The notes beneath the pieces are model-generated. The model ran no database searches and was not told the origin of the DNA. It saw only the letters and a program-made list of their open reading frames with translations. From contig LDOQ01000261.1 in assembly GCA_001887945.1 (NCBI GenBank), forward strand, positions 20,008 through 84,007: a stretch of DNA of 64,000 nt. The letters run 5' to 3'. This DNA is from Spraguea lophii (taxonomy: Eukaryota > Microsporidia > Spragueidae). Below, one piece after another: positions 32,851-43,509 of this stretch; positions within the stretch are counted from its first letter, which is position 1; every line of letters begins with the position of its first letter. The position numbers and the translations under genes were made by a program.

Positions 32851-33346
32851 CTTATAAATTATATTTTTTATATTAACGAGATAACCGTTAACAGATATTA
32901 CTCTCAATAACATTAATTTTTCATTTATATTAAGAGGTTTTCATATTTATCTACATTTTATGTTGTATAAATTTCTTAATTTTATTCTTGTATTTATTAT
33001 ATTTTCTGTTGTGTTATATTTTCTATATTTATCTTTTATTTTAATTTATTACGAATAATATCTTCTTTTGAATTAATTATTCTGATTTGTAATTTTTATC
33101 ATTTTCTTATATTGACATTAAGATATATATTATTAAATTATTATTTATAATTTTATAAGAACATTTAAAATTTAAAAAGATATTGAATTTAAGTTATATA
33201 AATTTGAGGTTTTAAAAGATATTGAATTTAATTATATATGTGTCTTATATGTTTATCAATCATAAATTCTAAAAATATTGATTATTTTTAGAAAGGATAA
33301 CATAGATTTATAAAATAAATTTTATAAACCATACCCCTCTTATACG
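32851..33346. other. Intergenic; upstream of the small membrane protein pair
   Basis: No gene seen. Near 33180-33235 two copies of AAAAGATATTGAATTTAA occur, and GGATAACATAGATTTATAAA (33296-33315) recurs before the second paralogue. Confidence 0.45.
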
Positions 33347-33700
33347 ATGCAATTTTCATTAAAAAATGCTCTTCTCGCAATTTCACTATCTATAGGAACT
33401 ATATATTTATTTATATATTTTATATATGATAGACCTCGTAGAAAAGAAGAAGAACGACGTATAAATAATTTTTTTGATGATCAGGAAAAATGTGGTTTTT
33501 TAGTAAAAAATAAAAAAGATCTTATTGATGTGCTTTTTTTTACTAATAGTCAATTAAGGGGGGAAATTTTGGAAGCAGAAAAAAAAGGAGAGAGATTAAG
33601 TGATGAGTGTATTAAGAAATTAAAAGAATTGGATGAAAAAGCGTCTGATATATTACGGCAAATGAGGTGGCGGGATTTACATCGGCGTCGTGGAATTTAA
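33347..33700 (+). CDS. Small single-pass membrane protein, tandem paralogue A
   Basis: This 117-aa protein has an N-terminal hydrophobic segment (about residues 6-27, ALLAISLSIGTIYLFIYFIY), followed by a charged domain with FDDQEKCGFLVKNKK and EILEAEKKGERLSDECIKKL. It is a tandem duplicate of the next gene, with the EKCG and EAEKKGERL blocks nearly identical. The N-terminal segment may be a signal anchor. CCCC (33334-33337) lies upstream of the ATG. No known family; probably lineage-specific. Confidence 0.75.
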   Translation: MQFSLKNALLAISLSIGTIYLFIYFIYDRPRRKEEERRINNFFDDQEKCGFLVKNKKDLIDVLFFTNSQLRGEILEAEKKGERLSDECIKKLKELDEKASDILRQMRWRDLHRRRGI

Positions 33701-33839
33701 AAATATATAAAATATTTTACAAAGGGATAATATAGATTTTTAAAATATAAAATATCTAAAAAAAGATAACATAGATTTTTTAAAATATAAATTTTATTTT
33801 AGAAAATAAATTTTGTGAATTTTACCCATTTTTTAAAAA

Positions 33840-34190
33840 ATGCGATTTTCATTAAGAAATGTTTTATTGATAATTGTAGGATCTACTGTAATTTTAACAT
33901 TGTTTGCTGTTTTATTTATATATATTAGAGATGGTGGATTTGATGGAAAAGAACAAAAACGGCGTTTAAGTAGATTTCTTGACGATCAGGAAAAATGTGG
34001 TGTTTTACTAAAGAATAAAAAATATGTTGTTAAAATACTTATGAGTTTTTATAGTAGAGCGTTAAAGAATGAGATTTTGGAAGCAGAAAAAAAAGGAGAG
34101 AGATTAAATGATGAGTGTATAAAGAAATTAAAAAATTTAGATATAGCAGCAGTTAATATAAATATGTTAATGAAAAGAAGACATTGGTAA
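33840..34190 (+). CDS. Small single-pass membrane protein, tandem paralogue B
   Basis: The 116-aa protein is homologous to the preceding gene along its whole length: MRFSLRNVLLIIVGS at the start, a transmembrane segment at about 7-28, LDDQEKCGVLLKNKK, and EILEAEKKGERLNDECIKKL. The 140-bp spacer carries two copies of a GATAA(C/T)ATAGATTT-type block also found before paralogue A, so promoter and gene were duplicated together. CCC is at 33825-33827. Function unknown. Confidence 0.75.
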   Translation: MRFSLRNVLLIIVGSTVILTLFAVLFIYIRDGGFDGKEQKRRLSRFLDDQEKCGVLLKNKKYVVKILMSFYSRALKNEILEAEKKGERLNDECIKKLKNLDIAAVNINMLMKRRHW

Positions 34191-34444
34191 ATTTTAAAAT
34201 ATTTTTTATTAATATATATTTTAAAGAAAATATCAATAAAAAGTTCTTTATTTTTATTATTGAATTATTTTTTTAATTATGCTCTATCATTGGATTATCA
34301 TAATAATAATATTTTTTAATATTAATTATTCTTCAGATTAAAAAAATGTAAAATAAAAAATATTTTATTTAATTGTTTAACTTCTTACTTTTTATTTTGT
34401 AATTGATTTCAAGTCTTTAAAATACTTGAAAATTCAATTTCTAA
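34191..34444. other. Convergent intergenic region
   Basis: 3' flanks of paralogue B and the Cys-tRNA synthetase gene. AT-rich; no other feature was seen. Confidence 0.45.
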
Positions 34445-35887
34445 TCAAACTATTTTTCGTATCCTAGAATCTTTTCCATTATCTTCAATTATGTAACCTT
34501 TCTCTTTTAATTTCTCTCTAAGTTTATCACTCTCTGCAAAGAATTCAGAATGATCTTTCTTTTTTGCTGCTAATTTTCTTATTGCATTTCTATATTCACC
34601 TAAAATATCCAATACATCATTATCTTCTGTTTTATTTACTTCTTCTGTTATCACCCCCAATATTCTAAGTATTTTTTCTATAAAATTTTTAACTGCTAGA
34701 ATGGTACTGTTCGTTAAAGTGTCAATTTTTTGATTCATTACTGAAATTAGATTTAAAATAGCTGTCATGGTTTTAAATGTGTTGAAATTATCTTCAAATG
34801 AATCTCTTACTTCTTTTTGTGCTTTTATAAGCATGTTAACCACCATTCTATCCTCCATTGTCATTATTTTAAAAATATTTTTATTATCTTTTATTTTACT
34901 TTCTGCTACACTTAAAAAATTAAATATTCTGGCTTCTTGAACTTTTGCATATTCCATAGATTCAATTTTATAAGTCATTGGTGCATTGTAAGGAGTATTT
35001 AAAAATAAAATTCTTAATTGTCTTGAAGTATATTTTTTTAAACTTTCTTCTATCGTTATAAAATTTTTTAAACTCTTAGACATTTTCAATCCATCAATAT
35101 GTAAATGCCCAGAATGCATAAAATATCTTACCCATGGTTCTTTATCAAAATAAGCTTGACATTGATGTATTTCATTTTCATGGTGTGGGAATTTTAAATC
35201 CACCGCACCCGTGTGAATATCCAATTCATCACCAAAAATATCTGCTGCCATAGCAGAACATTCAATATGCCATCCAGGTCTTCCCTCTCCCCATTTTGAT
35301 TCATAAAATATCTCACCTTCCTTAGCCTTCTTCCACAATACAAAATCTATTTTATTTTTCTTTTCATTACTTTCTCCTTCTTCTTCCACAGCAGAATCAG
35401 GAACAAATATAGGTGCATGTCGTTTTTCTTTATATTTTACCATATCAAAATAAACACTTCCATTAGATTCATACGCTATGCCTTTATTTTCCAATTCTTC
35501 TATAAATTCTATTATCTTACCTACATAATCCGTAACATGTGTAACAAAAGTAGGTAATTTTACATTTAATTTCTCCAACCCATCAAAAAATTCCTTCTCG
35601 TATTTTGTATACACAATTTCAACTGCTTTATTCATATCACCCATTTTTAATTCCTTAGCCTTATTAATTATCTTATCATCTATATTTGTTATATTCATTA
35701 CATAAATTACATCATAACCATAATAATCTTCAAATATTCTTCTAATAACATCAAACATGATATACGTTCTTGCATGACCTAAATGTGGAGAATCATAAAC
35801 TGTAGGCCCACAATTATACCATTTAATGGTATTGTCTTTTATTATAAGGTCTTCTTCACGTTTGGTAATTGTGTTAAAAATCTTCAT
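34445..35887 (-). CDS. CARS: Cysteinyl-tRNA synthetase (cytosolic)
   Basis: Class I synthetase of 480 aa. Residues CGPTVYD (26-32) with HLGH (35-38) form the HIGH motif. GWHIECSAMA and FPHHENEIHQC supply the zinc ligands (C26, C210, H235 and E239 by family pattern), and KMSKS is at 268-272. It charges tRNA-Cys. A short acidic insert (VEEEGESNEKKNK) precedes the WKKAKEGE segment. The frame is open to an ATG 11 codons upstream, but CCC (35889-35891 on the minus strand) one base before 35887 and the alignment of the family N-terminus support this start. Confidence 0.95.
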   Translation of the reverse strand: MKIFNTITKREEDLIIKDNTIKWYNCGPTVYDSPHLGHARTYIMFDVIRRIFEDYYGYDVIYVMNITNIDDKIINKAKELKMGDMNKAVEIVYTKYEKEFFDGLEKLNVKLPTFVTHVTDYVGKIIEFIEELENKGIAYESNGSVYFDMVKYKEKRHAPIFVPDSAVEEEGESNEKKNKIDFVLWKKAKEGEIFYESKWGEGRPGWHIECSAMAADIFGDELDIHTGAVDLKFPHHENEIHQCQAYFDKEPWVRYFMHSGHLHIDGLKMSKSLKNFITIEESLKKYTSRQLRILFLNTPYNAPMTYKIESMEYAKVQEARIFNFLSVAESKIKDNKNIFKIMTMEDRMVVNMLIKAQKEVRDSFEDNFNTFKTMTAILNLISVMNQKIDTLTNSTILAVKNFIEKILRILGVITEEVNKTEDNDVLDILGEYRNAIRKLAAKKKDHSEFFAESDKLREKLKEKGYIIEDNGKDSRIRKIV

Positions 35888-36958
35888 AGGGCATAAAATT
35901 AAAATATTATTAAAATACAAAATAGAGTATTTTAAAAAGGTTAATTTATATAAAAAAATTTAATTAAAGTAAAATAATTTATCTGTTATATTATTTTATA
36001 TTGTTTTATATTTACAAATATACATTTTCGTTGGTTGAAGAATATAGAATTAAATGTTATAGAAAATATTTTAATTAAAGTATCTTTATTTTAAATATAT
36101 TTAATGTTGTATTTACTTTACTAAAATAGTATTTCTATATGTAGTAATTTACTATATTTAAAATAATAAAGTATATTTTTATTGAAATCTATAAACTAAG
36201 ATTTAAAAATATTATTAAACAATTAAATATTATTATTTTATATTTGAAGAAATTTTATTTATTAGTTATGTTATTGTATTTTAAAAAAGATAATATGAAA
36301 TGTAAACCTTTTAATCGTATTTTAATTATTATTTCAAATTATACATATGAATTATACATTCATTTTAAATATTACATCGTAAATATTACATCGTTTTTTT
36401 CAGTAGTTTATAGAATTACAAACTAATCCAACATTTATAGTTAACTCTTATTGGTTTTTATTAAGTGTATTATATTTTTATTAGAAACGATGTGGACTCT
36501 ATAATTCCTCTCTTAATATGATTATTTAAAGGTCATGTCTTTTGTTCGTTAACCTTGTTTTTATCAATATGTTTTTTATCGATTTCACACGATCTATTTC
36601 ATAATATAAAACATTTCAGTCGTTTATCAATATATTTAAAATTCACTTAACTTTTATGTTATGTCAATCAAAAATATTATTAAACTAATAAACTCATATG
36701 AAATATATAATATATTTTTATTTGAAAGTTTTTAGAATACTTTTTATATAAGTATTTAATAAACAGAGGTATAATTGTTATAAGATTTATTAAAAAATAA
36801 AAACATATAAAAATTTAATATAATATTTTAAACACATTTTATTTTTATAAAATCTGATTATTTAATTTATACACAATGAATAAATGAATACACGGAAATA
36901 AATAAATAAGATTAATATAATTATATAAATGTATAAAACGAGTTATTATAAATTTATT
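35888..36958. other. About 1.1 kb without a gene
   Basis: AT-rich. A 60-codon plus frame at 36244-36426 has neither a start signal nor ordinary composition. No repeat family was recognised. Confidence 0.5.
35889..35891 (-). promoter_or_regulatory. CCC motif deciding the CysRS start
   Basis: GGG on the plus strand is CCC on the coding strand, one base before the ATG at 35887. Confidence 0.6.
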
Positions 36959-37918
36959 TTAACGATATTTTGATTTTTTTAAATTATCTTTATATTCTTT
37001 TGTTTTCTTTATTATCCATTCATAAGAATATTTATATCCATTTTCAACAATATTTTTAGATGACTTTCCTTCTATGAATGCATCTAAAACCCCGGCACAA
37101 AATGCATCTCCTGCACCACACGTAAAAATATCCTTTTCATTTATTTTTTTAGGTTTTAAATAATAAATATTATTGTTATCGGTGTACATAATATCTTTAT
37201 CGCCATCTGTACATATAAGAAATGTTGTTTTTGAATTCACTTGAAAATATTCTTCCAGTATATTATCCGTATAATTATTTTCTTCTACTTTAAAAAATAA
37301 TTTGGATAATTTTTTAAATTCTTCTCTATTCCCTACAATAATTTTCGATCTTTCGATAATAAGCTGAATTTCATCAAATAATTTATAATTTTCTATTATC
37401 GGTGCCAAATTCAATACAAGCATATGATGATTTAATTTCAAAATAAAATCTATGATTTCTTTATTACTAAAATACATGAATAAAGATAAATAAAAGATAT
37501 TATATTTTAAAATATCATTTATACGTTCTTGTATAAAATCGATAGATAATTTTAAAGGCTGTGTTGTAGCCATAGATCTAAAACAATCTTTTATCATTAT
37601 ATAACACGTCATAGTTTTTTTATATCTTTTTTCCAAAAAATATTTTTTATCTATTTTTTCTAAGGCATTTTCTATAAATGTACAATTTTTACCTACTGCA
37701 CCTATAAAAATACCATTAGATTTTATCATACTAAAAGTATTTAAAGACGTACCACCTATATTTTTACCTATTTCCAAACATTTATCAAATTCAGAATAAT
37801 CATTAATAAATATAAATCCATTTACAGACATATTGTATTTTTTCATAAGCTTGTCATTATATTTTATAAAAATATCTATTATAGGTTCACATACAAATAA
37901 AACAGAATATTTAGACAT
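36959..37918 (-). CDS. PfkB-family kinase, adenosine-kinase-like
   Basis: This 319-aa protein has the PfkB signatures. GGTSLNTF near residues 54-61 belongs to the first signature, and DIFTCGAGDAFCAGVLDAF near the C-terminus carries the GAGD anion hole and catalytic Asp. The spacing and N-terminal VCEPIIDIFIKY resemble adenosine kinases, which convert adenosine to AMP. Sugar kinases of the same family remain possible. Microsporidia cannot make purines de novo, so a nucleoside kinase is plausible. CCC (37922-37924, minus) precedes the second in-frame ATG at 37918, chosen over the ATG five codons upstream. Confidence 0.85.
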   Translation of the reverse strand: MSKYSVLFVCEPIIDIFIKYNDKLMKKYNMSVNGFIFINDYSEFDKCLEIGKNIGGTSLNTFSMIKSNGIFIGAVGKNCTFIENALEKIDKKYFLEKRYKKTMTCYIMIKDCFRSMATTQPLKLSIDFIQERINDILKYNIFYLSLFMYFSNKEIIDFILKLNHHMLVLNLAPIIENYKLFDEIQLIIERSKIIVGNREEFKKLSKLFFKVEENNYTDNILEEYFQVNSKTTFLICTDGDKDIMYTDNNNIYYLKPKKINEKDIFTCGAGDAFCAGVLDAFIEGKSSKNIVENGYKYSYEWIIKKTKEYKDNLKKSKYR

Positions 37919-38678
37919 AGTGGGTGTATACATTAATATGTTATTTAAAAAAAGTATTATCAGATAATATATCGAGAATGATATATTGTTTCAAAAAAAT
38001 TGATATATGTTTATGATATTTTAATTATATTTAAAAATCTATTAAAGTCATTGTGATATAAGATTAATAAATCTTTTAATTATACATATAACTTTTAAAT
38101 ATTATTTATTTCTAGAATTTATTATAATTAATTATGATATATAATTTAGATATATTTATAGATGTAATAATAAATGTAATAATAAATATTTATTTCATAT
38201 TGATTCTAAAGATTTTTTATCTTTTTATATTTTATATAATAAATATTCTTTAAAAGGAAATATTAGATATTGAAAATATTCTTTAAAAAGTTATATAATA
38301 AGATGAATTTTTATTTTAATTGATTATGATATTTTATTCTTTTTTATTTGTAATTCTATTTTATTTATTTGTAATTTATTATAATAAAATAAATAAAAAT
38401 TGATTTATTTTTTTTGTTATTTATCAGAAGAAAAGAAAGGAAGACTTTCTCGTTTATTATTAATATCTTATAATAAAATATTTATTGATATTTATTTTAT
38501 TATAATAGAATAAAAATTTTAAAATGATATAAAATGGTGATTCTAAATATATATTAAGTAATTGTATATTAAGTAAATTGCTTATATATCTATTTTTTAT
38601 ATTTAAATTATAAATTTTTTTTAAAGCCGTTAAAAGTGTTGTTATCAACTATTTAATACATTTTTCAAAACAAATAAT
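37919..38678. other. AT-rich intergenic region
   Basis: No supportable gene. A 62-codon minus frame at 38460-38648 is low complexity. Confidence 0.5.
37922..37924 (-). promoter_or_regulatory. CCC motif deciding the PfkB kinase start
   Basis: CCC on the coding strand lies three bases before the ATG at 37918 and downstream of the alternative ATG at 37933. Confidence 0.6.
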
Positions 38679-38909
38679 TTAATTCCTATTTTCATCTTTA
38701 TTCATATTATTTTCAATTTCATATAAAAGTTGATTGTATTTTCCCGAATTTTCTTTGGATAGTGGTGTGATTTTAATATCATTTAATTCTATATCTCTCT
38801 TCATATATAATATTTCTTTATGAATAACACGTCCATTTTTTTGTTTTTTTGGCATAGTATATAATTTTTCTTCTCTCTTCATTTCTAATGCAGAATTTAC
38901 ATTGCCCAT
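38679..38909 (-). CDS. Small acidic/basic protein with possible N-myristoylation site, 76 aa
   Basis: CCC (38910-38912 on the minus strand) directly abuts the ATG, strong support for a real gene. The N-terminus MGNVNSALEMK fits the myristoylation consensus (Gly at 2, Ser at 6), so membrane attachment is possible. The rest is hydrophilic (GRVIHKEILYMKRDIELNDI, then ITPLSKENSGKYNQLLYEI). No family was recognised. Confidence 0.65.
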   Translation of the reverse strand: MGNVNSALEMKREEKLYTMPKKQKNGRVIHKEILYMKRDIELNDIKITPLSKENSGKYNQLLYEIENNMNKDENRN

Positions 38910-39070
38910 GGGTATTTTGTTTGTAAATTATGAAAATATCTTTGAGATAAATTAAATATTTGTGATAAAACAAATAGTCGTAGATGTTTATTTTGGTAGA
39001 AAATTGATGTTGGTGTGTTTTATCAATTTTTTTCTATCTTTTTTAAAATTTTTATTGTTGTGGTATTTTA

Positions 39071-39525
39071 ACCCCGCTTTGTTTTCTGTGGTTGTAGAAT
39101 GGTGAACAAATCTCAAGCTTGATATGTTTGAATTTTGTCACACAAAAGAATTTTCAAAAAAAAGAATGAAAAGAAGAAGATGAAATGAGGAGTTGTTGAG
39201 TGGATGTGGATTTGATAGTGTAACACTGGCTATGTGTACGATAGCTATATTACTATATTAAAATTGTGTTTAATTGGTGTAAATACAATTCTTGTATTGA
39301 TTTGTGATAAGTGAATATTATATCAAGAAAGAGAATAAGAATCTCATTAATGATGATAAAGCGATGATTGTATCATACGCAAAATTCTAACACTCTAGGA
39401 CATAAGGATATATATTGCGAAATTGATTAAACATGTTTATATGTGTTTTAGCAACTAAAGATCACAAACCACAATAATGTATGAAATTTCTATAAATAAA
39501 GTTTTAGTTAAGAGAATAAAAACTG
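39071..39525 (+). mobile_element. SINE, near full-length degenerate copy
   Basis: It begins with CCCCGCTTTGTTTTCTGTGG and GAATGGTGAACAAATCTCAA (head), continues through GAGTGGATGTGGATTTGATA and ACAATTCTTGTATTGATTTG, and ends at CTATAAATAAAGTTTTAG. This follows the order of the 46716 copy. The B-box has decayed (GTTTGAATTTT). Confidence 0.8.
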
Positions 39526-39820
39526 AGAAAAAACAAGAGCCTTTATTATTTTCTAATATTTTATATATATTTGGGAGATTTTGAAATACAGAAGAAGATT
39601 TACATTAATAAAATTTATAATTAACCAATCATAAATCTTAATGTAGTAATTTATTCTTTTACTTTTTGTAATATTTCCCATTTCCCATTTATGTTATTTA
39701 TTTATCTAACATATTTTATATTTTTGAATAACCTCGTGATATCAACAAAATATTAAATCGTAATTGAAATAATTTTAATTTTATTATTAAAAAAAATGAA
39801 ATTAATAAAATAATACTTTA

Positions 39821-40516
39821 TTAGTCTCGTAAATTTTTCTTTGATTCTTTGCCATGTGCCTTTCTCTTCATATCTATCGTATAACCTTTTTTTCTTAATT
39901 GTTCATTATTTTTTATTATTTCATCTATACTTTCAATCATAGTAAATTCTATCAAGACATTTTCATTATCTGGTTCTATTGCCACTATTTCACCAAATTT
40001 CATAAAATCGTCTATAATTTTTTGAGAATCGAAATTTTTTGCATTCAAAAGAACAATGGTTTTTCTATTACTTTTCACATATCGATTAATCTTTAATCTT
40101 CCCTCATTCCAATTTTTAAGATGTTTTATTTCTTCTACTTTCTCATATAAAATTTCTTCATCCAAAATTCTACATATTTCATTTTTTATGATGAAGCTTT
40201 TATTCTCAAGCACGAATACATGTGAAAATCTTTTTACGGATTTATCTTCATAAATAAACTGTCCTATTACTGTTAATAATATATTTTCATTACATTCCTG
40301 AATATCAAATGAAGATACAAAAACTTTGAGTAATGTTTTTTTGTGTACTAATTTTAATTTTTGATCATAGTCTTCAGTCACAATGTCAGGAATTCCGTTT
40401 TCTACTGCAATACTTAATTTTGTTCGTGAGTAAAAAGGAAGAACTGTGGCAAAGGATGTACACAATGCGCCATAGTAGCTGTTAAGAAAAGTAATTATTT
40501 CTTTTCTGCTATTCAT
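39821..40516 (-). CDS. G3BP-like protein: NTF2-like domain plus RNA-binding C-terminus
   Basis: This 231-aa protein has an N-terminal NTF2-like fold of about 125 residues (FLNSYYGALCTSFATVLPFY, VFVSSFDIQ, LLTVIGQFIY, then FSHVFVLENKSFIIKNEICR and ILDEE). The pattern is that of the G3BP/Bre5 group. The C-terminal part looks like an RRM: KTIVLLNAK, KFGEIVAIEPDNENVLIEF and an EQLRKKGYTIDM segment. G3BP proteins act in mRNP/stress-granule assembly or ubiquitin protease regulation. CCC (40518-40520, minus) one base before 40516 selects this ATG over one 29 codons upstream. Confidence 0.75.
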   Translation of the reverse strand: MNSRKEIITFLNSYYGALCTSFATVLPFYSRTKLSIAVENGIPDIVTEDYDQKLKLVHKKTLLKVFVSSFDIQECNENILLTVIGQFIYEDKSVKRFSHVFVLENKSFIIKNEICRILDEEILYEKVEEIKHLKNWNEGRLKINRYVKSNRKTIVLLNAKNFDSQKIIDDFMKFGEIVAIEPDNENVLIEFTMIESIDEIIKNNEQLRKKGYTIDMKRKAHGKESKKNLRD

Positions 40517-40677
40517 AGGGTTAAAAAAATATTTTTTAAAAAACATGATCTTGAACAAAATATTTTTAAAATAATATTTTAAATATTTTAATCGAATTTC
40601 CAAGTTTAACTTTTTGATTTTATCATAAAAATTCCGCGTATTTTATTTTATATATTTTTTTTGTTTTTTTCATGCCC
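40517..40677. promoter_or_regulatory. Bidirectional promoter, G3BP-like gene and MCM4
   Basis: Only 161 bp separate the two start codons. CCC motifs sit at 40518-40520 (minus) and 40675-40677 (plus), each within two bases of its ATG. Between them lies AT-rich sequence with T-runs towards MCM4. Confidence 0.55.
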
Positions 40678-42942
40678 ATGGATAATCCTTCTTCAGCACT
40701 TTCATATGATGAAGCTAGTAATAGTATACCAACCATAAACATAACACCATCTCAAACAGAATATAGTTCAACATATACATATCCTCCTATAATAGAAACT
40801 GAAAGAGTAAAATTTATATGGGGAACAAACATCAACATAGAAGAGAGTATAGAAGCATTTAAAGAATTTATAAGAAATGAAGACAAATATGCAAACTTAA
40901 TAGATCATCTTTATTTGATTCAAGATAATACATTCAATCTTTCTTGTCAAGATTTACCAGAATTAATGTATAATCAAATATTAAATTTCCCTACAGAAAT
41001 TCTACCAATCCTAGAACAATCCATTCTCGAAATAATAACAGAAAAATATCCTTCTTATAATTTTTCACAGATTAAAATAAGAGTATCGGATATAGGTAAT
41101 CTTTTGAAAATAAGAAATATTGATGTTAAAGTAATCGATAAAATAGTAGAAGTAAGGGGAATGGTTGTAAGAAGCAGTACTGTTATTCCGGAAGTCGTTA
41201 AAGCTTCATATCGATGTATAAAATGTTATAAAAAAGTTAAAATCGAATCAGTAAAGAACATTATTCTCGAACCTTCGCAATGCGACTGTGGTTCTAAATT
41301 TACATATGAATTAGTACACAGTGATGGAGAATACATTGATAAACAGATAATAAAAATCCAAGAATTATCTGAATACATACCTGATGGTACAGCGCCAATG
41401 TCTCTTACGCTAATAGCTACAGAAGACATGATAGATAAGTTAATACCTGGTGATAGAATTAAAGTTGCAGGAATTTTGAAAGCAGTTCCAGTAAGACTTA
41501 ATTTGAATTCAAAGAAAGTAAAAAGTATTTTCAGAACATATTTAGAAGTACATTCACATTCAGTAATAGACGTAGAAAATAGAAAATATATTGAAAAAGG
41601 AAAAAATATAACCACAGAAGAAAATAAGGTACAAGAAAATAACATCGAAAAACAATCTGAGAAAAATAATACTGAAGATGATGTAGAAATAAAAGATATA
41701 TCACAACAAAACGAATTAAAGAAAATAGAACAATCTATAGAAGAACTAAAGAAAAAAGAAAATATTTATGAATTATTATCATCTTCTATAGCTCCAAATA
41801 TCTGTGGAATGGAAGATGTAAAAAAAGCTATATTACTACAATTAGTAGGAGGGGTGGATAAAGAATTAGAAAATAGTAGATTAAGAGGAAGTATAAATAT
41901 TTTATTGGCAGGTGATCCTGGTGTCGCTAAATCCCAATTATTAGATTTTGTCCATAGAATCTGTGATAGAGGAATGTATACTAGTGGTAGAGGTTCGAGT
42001 GCAGTAGGTTTAACGGCAAATGTTCTTAAAGATGTAGATTCCAAACAATTTGTTCTAGAACCCGGTGCACTGGTTTTAAGCGATAATGGAATTTGTTGCA
42101 TAGATGAATTTGACAAAATGAATGACAGTACTAGAAGTGTTCTCCATGAAGCTATGGAACAACAAACTATTTCCGTAGCCAAGGCTGGTATTATAACCAC
42201 GCTTAATGCTAGATGTTCTATATTAGCTAGTTGTAATCCTCTTGAGAGTAAATATAATTTAAAAAAGAATATTCTACAAAATATAAATCTCCCACCTACA
42301 CTTTTAAGTAGATTTGATATAATAGCCTTACTAATTGATAAGAATGATGAAGAAGAAGATAGAAGAATAGGAGAGCATATAATAGATATGTATGACGTAG
42401 AAGTAGAAAATAAAATAGAAATCAATATTCTTAAAAAATATATTGAAGAAGCAAAAATATTAAAACCAAAACTTTCATCAGAAGGAGTAGAAGCACTTAA
42501 AATCCATTATTGTAATTTAAGACAACTTAACAACGGAAAAACAATAACAGCCACCACCAGACAATTAGAATCCCTGATACGCCTAAGTGAAGCCCATGCA
42601 AAAATCAGATTTAGTCCTACTATAGAATTACAAGACGTAGAAGAAGCGGTTAGACTTATTAAAGAATCACTACTCCACTATGCTATAGATCCAATAACAG
42701 GTAAAATAGATATGGATATGATAATCAGTGGTAAATCTAAAAGTAGAAGAGATAGAGTAGATAAAATAAAGACTGAAATAATAGAAATGTTAAAAAATAA
42801 TAAAAACAAGATAAGAAAAGAACAGTTAATACAAAAATTACAAAATGAACGATATATTGTTGATGAAGGATTAAATGGATTGGAAGAAGAAGGAATAATA
42901 TATGTTGATAAGATAAGAGGGACAGTAGAGAAAATAGTGTAA
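40678..42942 (+). CDS. MCM4: MCM4, replicative helicase subunit
   Basis: The 754-aa protein has the MCM N-terminal domain with a zinc finger (CIKC...CDCG) and the MCM4-type opening VKFIWGTNINIEE. The AAA+ core has Walker A GDPGVAKS (about 412-419), SSAVGLTA, Walker B CIDEFDKM (Asp and Glu about 476-477) and the LLSRFD arginine finger (about 543-546). A winged-helix tail ends the protein. MCM2-7 is the replicative helicase loaded at origins. A Lys/Glu-rich insert separates the two main domains. An ATG two codons upstream is open, but CCC ends exactly at 40677, favouring this start. Confidence 0.93.
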   Translation: MDNPSSALSYDEASNSIPTINITPSQTEYSSTYTYPPIIETERVKFIWGTNINIEESIEAFKEFIRNEDKYANLIDHLYLIQDNTFNLSCQDLPELMYNQILNFPTEILPILEQSILEIITEKYPSYNFSQIKIRVSDIGNLLKIRNIDVKVIDKIVEVRGMVVRSSTVIPEVVKASYRCIKCYKKVKIESVKNIILEPSQCDCGSKFTYELVHSDGEYIDKQIIKIQELSEYIPDGTAPMSLTLIATEDMIDKLIPGDRIKVAGILKAVPVRLNLNSKKVKSIFRTYLEVHSHSVIDVENRKYIEKGKNITTEENKVQENNIEKQSEKNNTEDDVEIKDISQQNELKKIEQSIEELKKKENIYELLSSSIAPNICGMEDVKKAILLQLVGGVDKELENSRLRGSINILLAGDPGVAKSQLLDFVHRICDRGMYTSGRGSSAVGLTANVLKDVDSKQFVLEPGALVLSDNGICCIDEFDKMNDSTRSVLHEAMEQQTISVAKAGIITTLNARCSILASCNPLESKYNLKKNILQNINLPPTLLSRFDIIALLIDKNDEEEDRRIGEHIIDMYDVEVENKIEINILKKYIEEAKILKPKLSSEGVEALKIHYCNLRQLNNGKTITATTRQLESLIRLSEAHAKIRFSPTIELQDVEEAVRLIKESLLHYAIDPITGKIDMDMIISGKSKSRRDRVDKIKTEIIEMLKNNKNKIRKEQLIQKLQNERYIVDEGLNGLEEEGIIYVDKIRGTVEKIV

Positions 42943-43509
42943 TAAGAAAAAATTAAAAATTATTTAAACATTAAGTTTTATTATAAAGATATAAAAATAT
43001 ATTTTACAAAGATATAATAACAATACATTGTAATGATTATATATTAATATATTTATTTTATAATTATATAATATTAGTAAACTAAATGTATTATTATCTC
43101 TAACTCAACCAAAAATAAAATTTAAACATTAGTAATAAAATAATTTTATATATTTTTTATAATGATAATCTAATCTCTTGTCATATGAAATTCATGAGAC
43201 AATCAAACATAAAAATATTTTATAAACCAAATAAATACAAAAATTCATACACAAAACATAAAAAACAAATGAAAATAAATAAAATATTAAAAATATATAT
43301 TTAAACAAAAAAGAATATAAATAAACAATATTCATCTATTTTATTCAACAAAAAATGAAATTTCAAAAATATTTATAATGAATAAGATATTAATAACAAT
43401 AAAATAAATATCTCTACCATATTTATTTTCCTATGCTGTTATACTACTTTTACTAATATATTCTATAACACATATATTTTTACCAATATATTTTATAATT
43501 CTACCCATA
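42943..43509. other. MCM4-ORC1 intergenic region
   Basis: AT-rich, no gene. The last 100 bases are pyrimidine-rich on the plus strand and end with CCC at 43504-43506, three bases before the ORC1-like ATG. Confidence 0.5.

Noticed and set aside
41766..42425. 219-codon minus frame within MCM4
   Set aside because: Antisense shadow of the conserved AAA+ core of MCM4.
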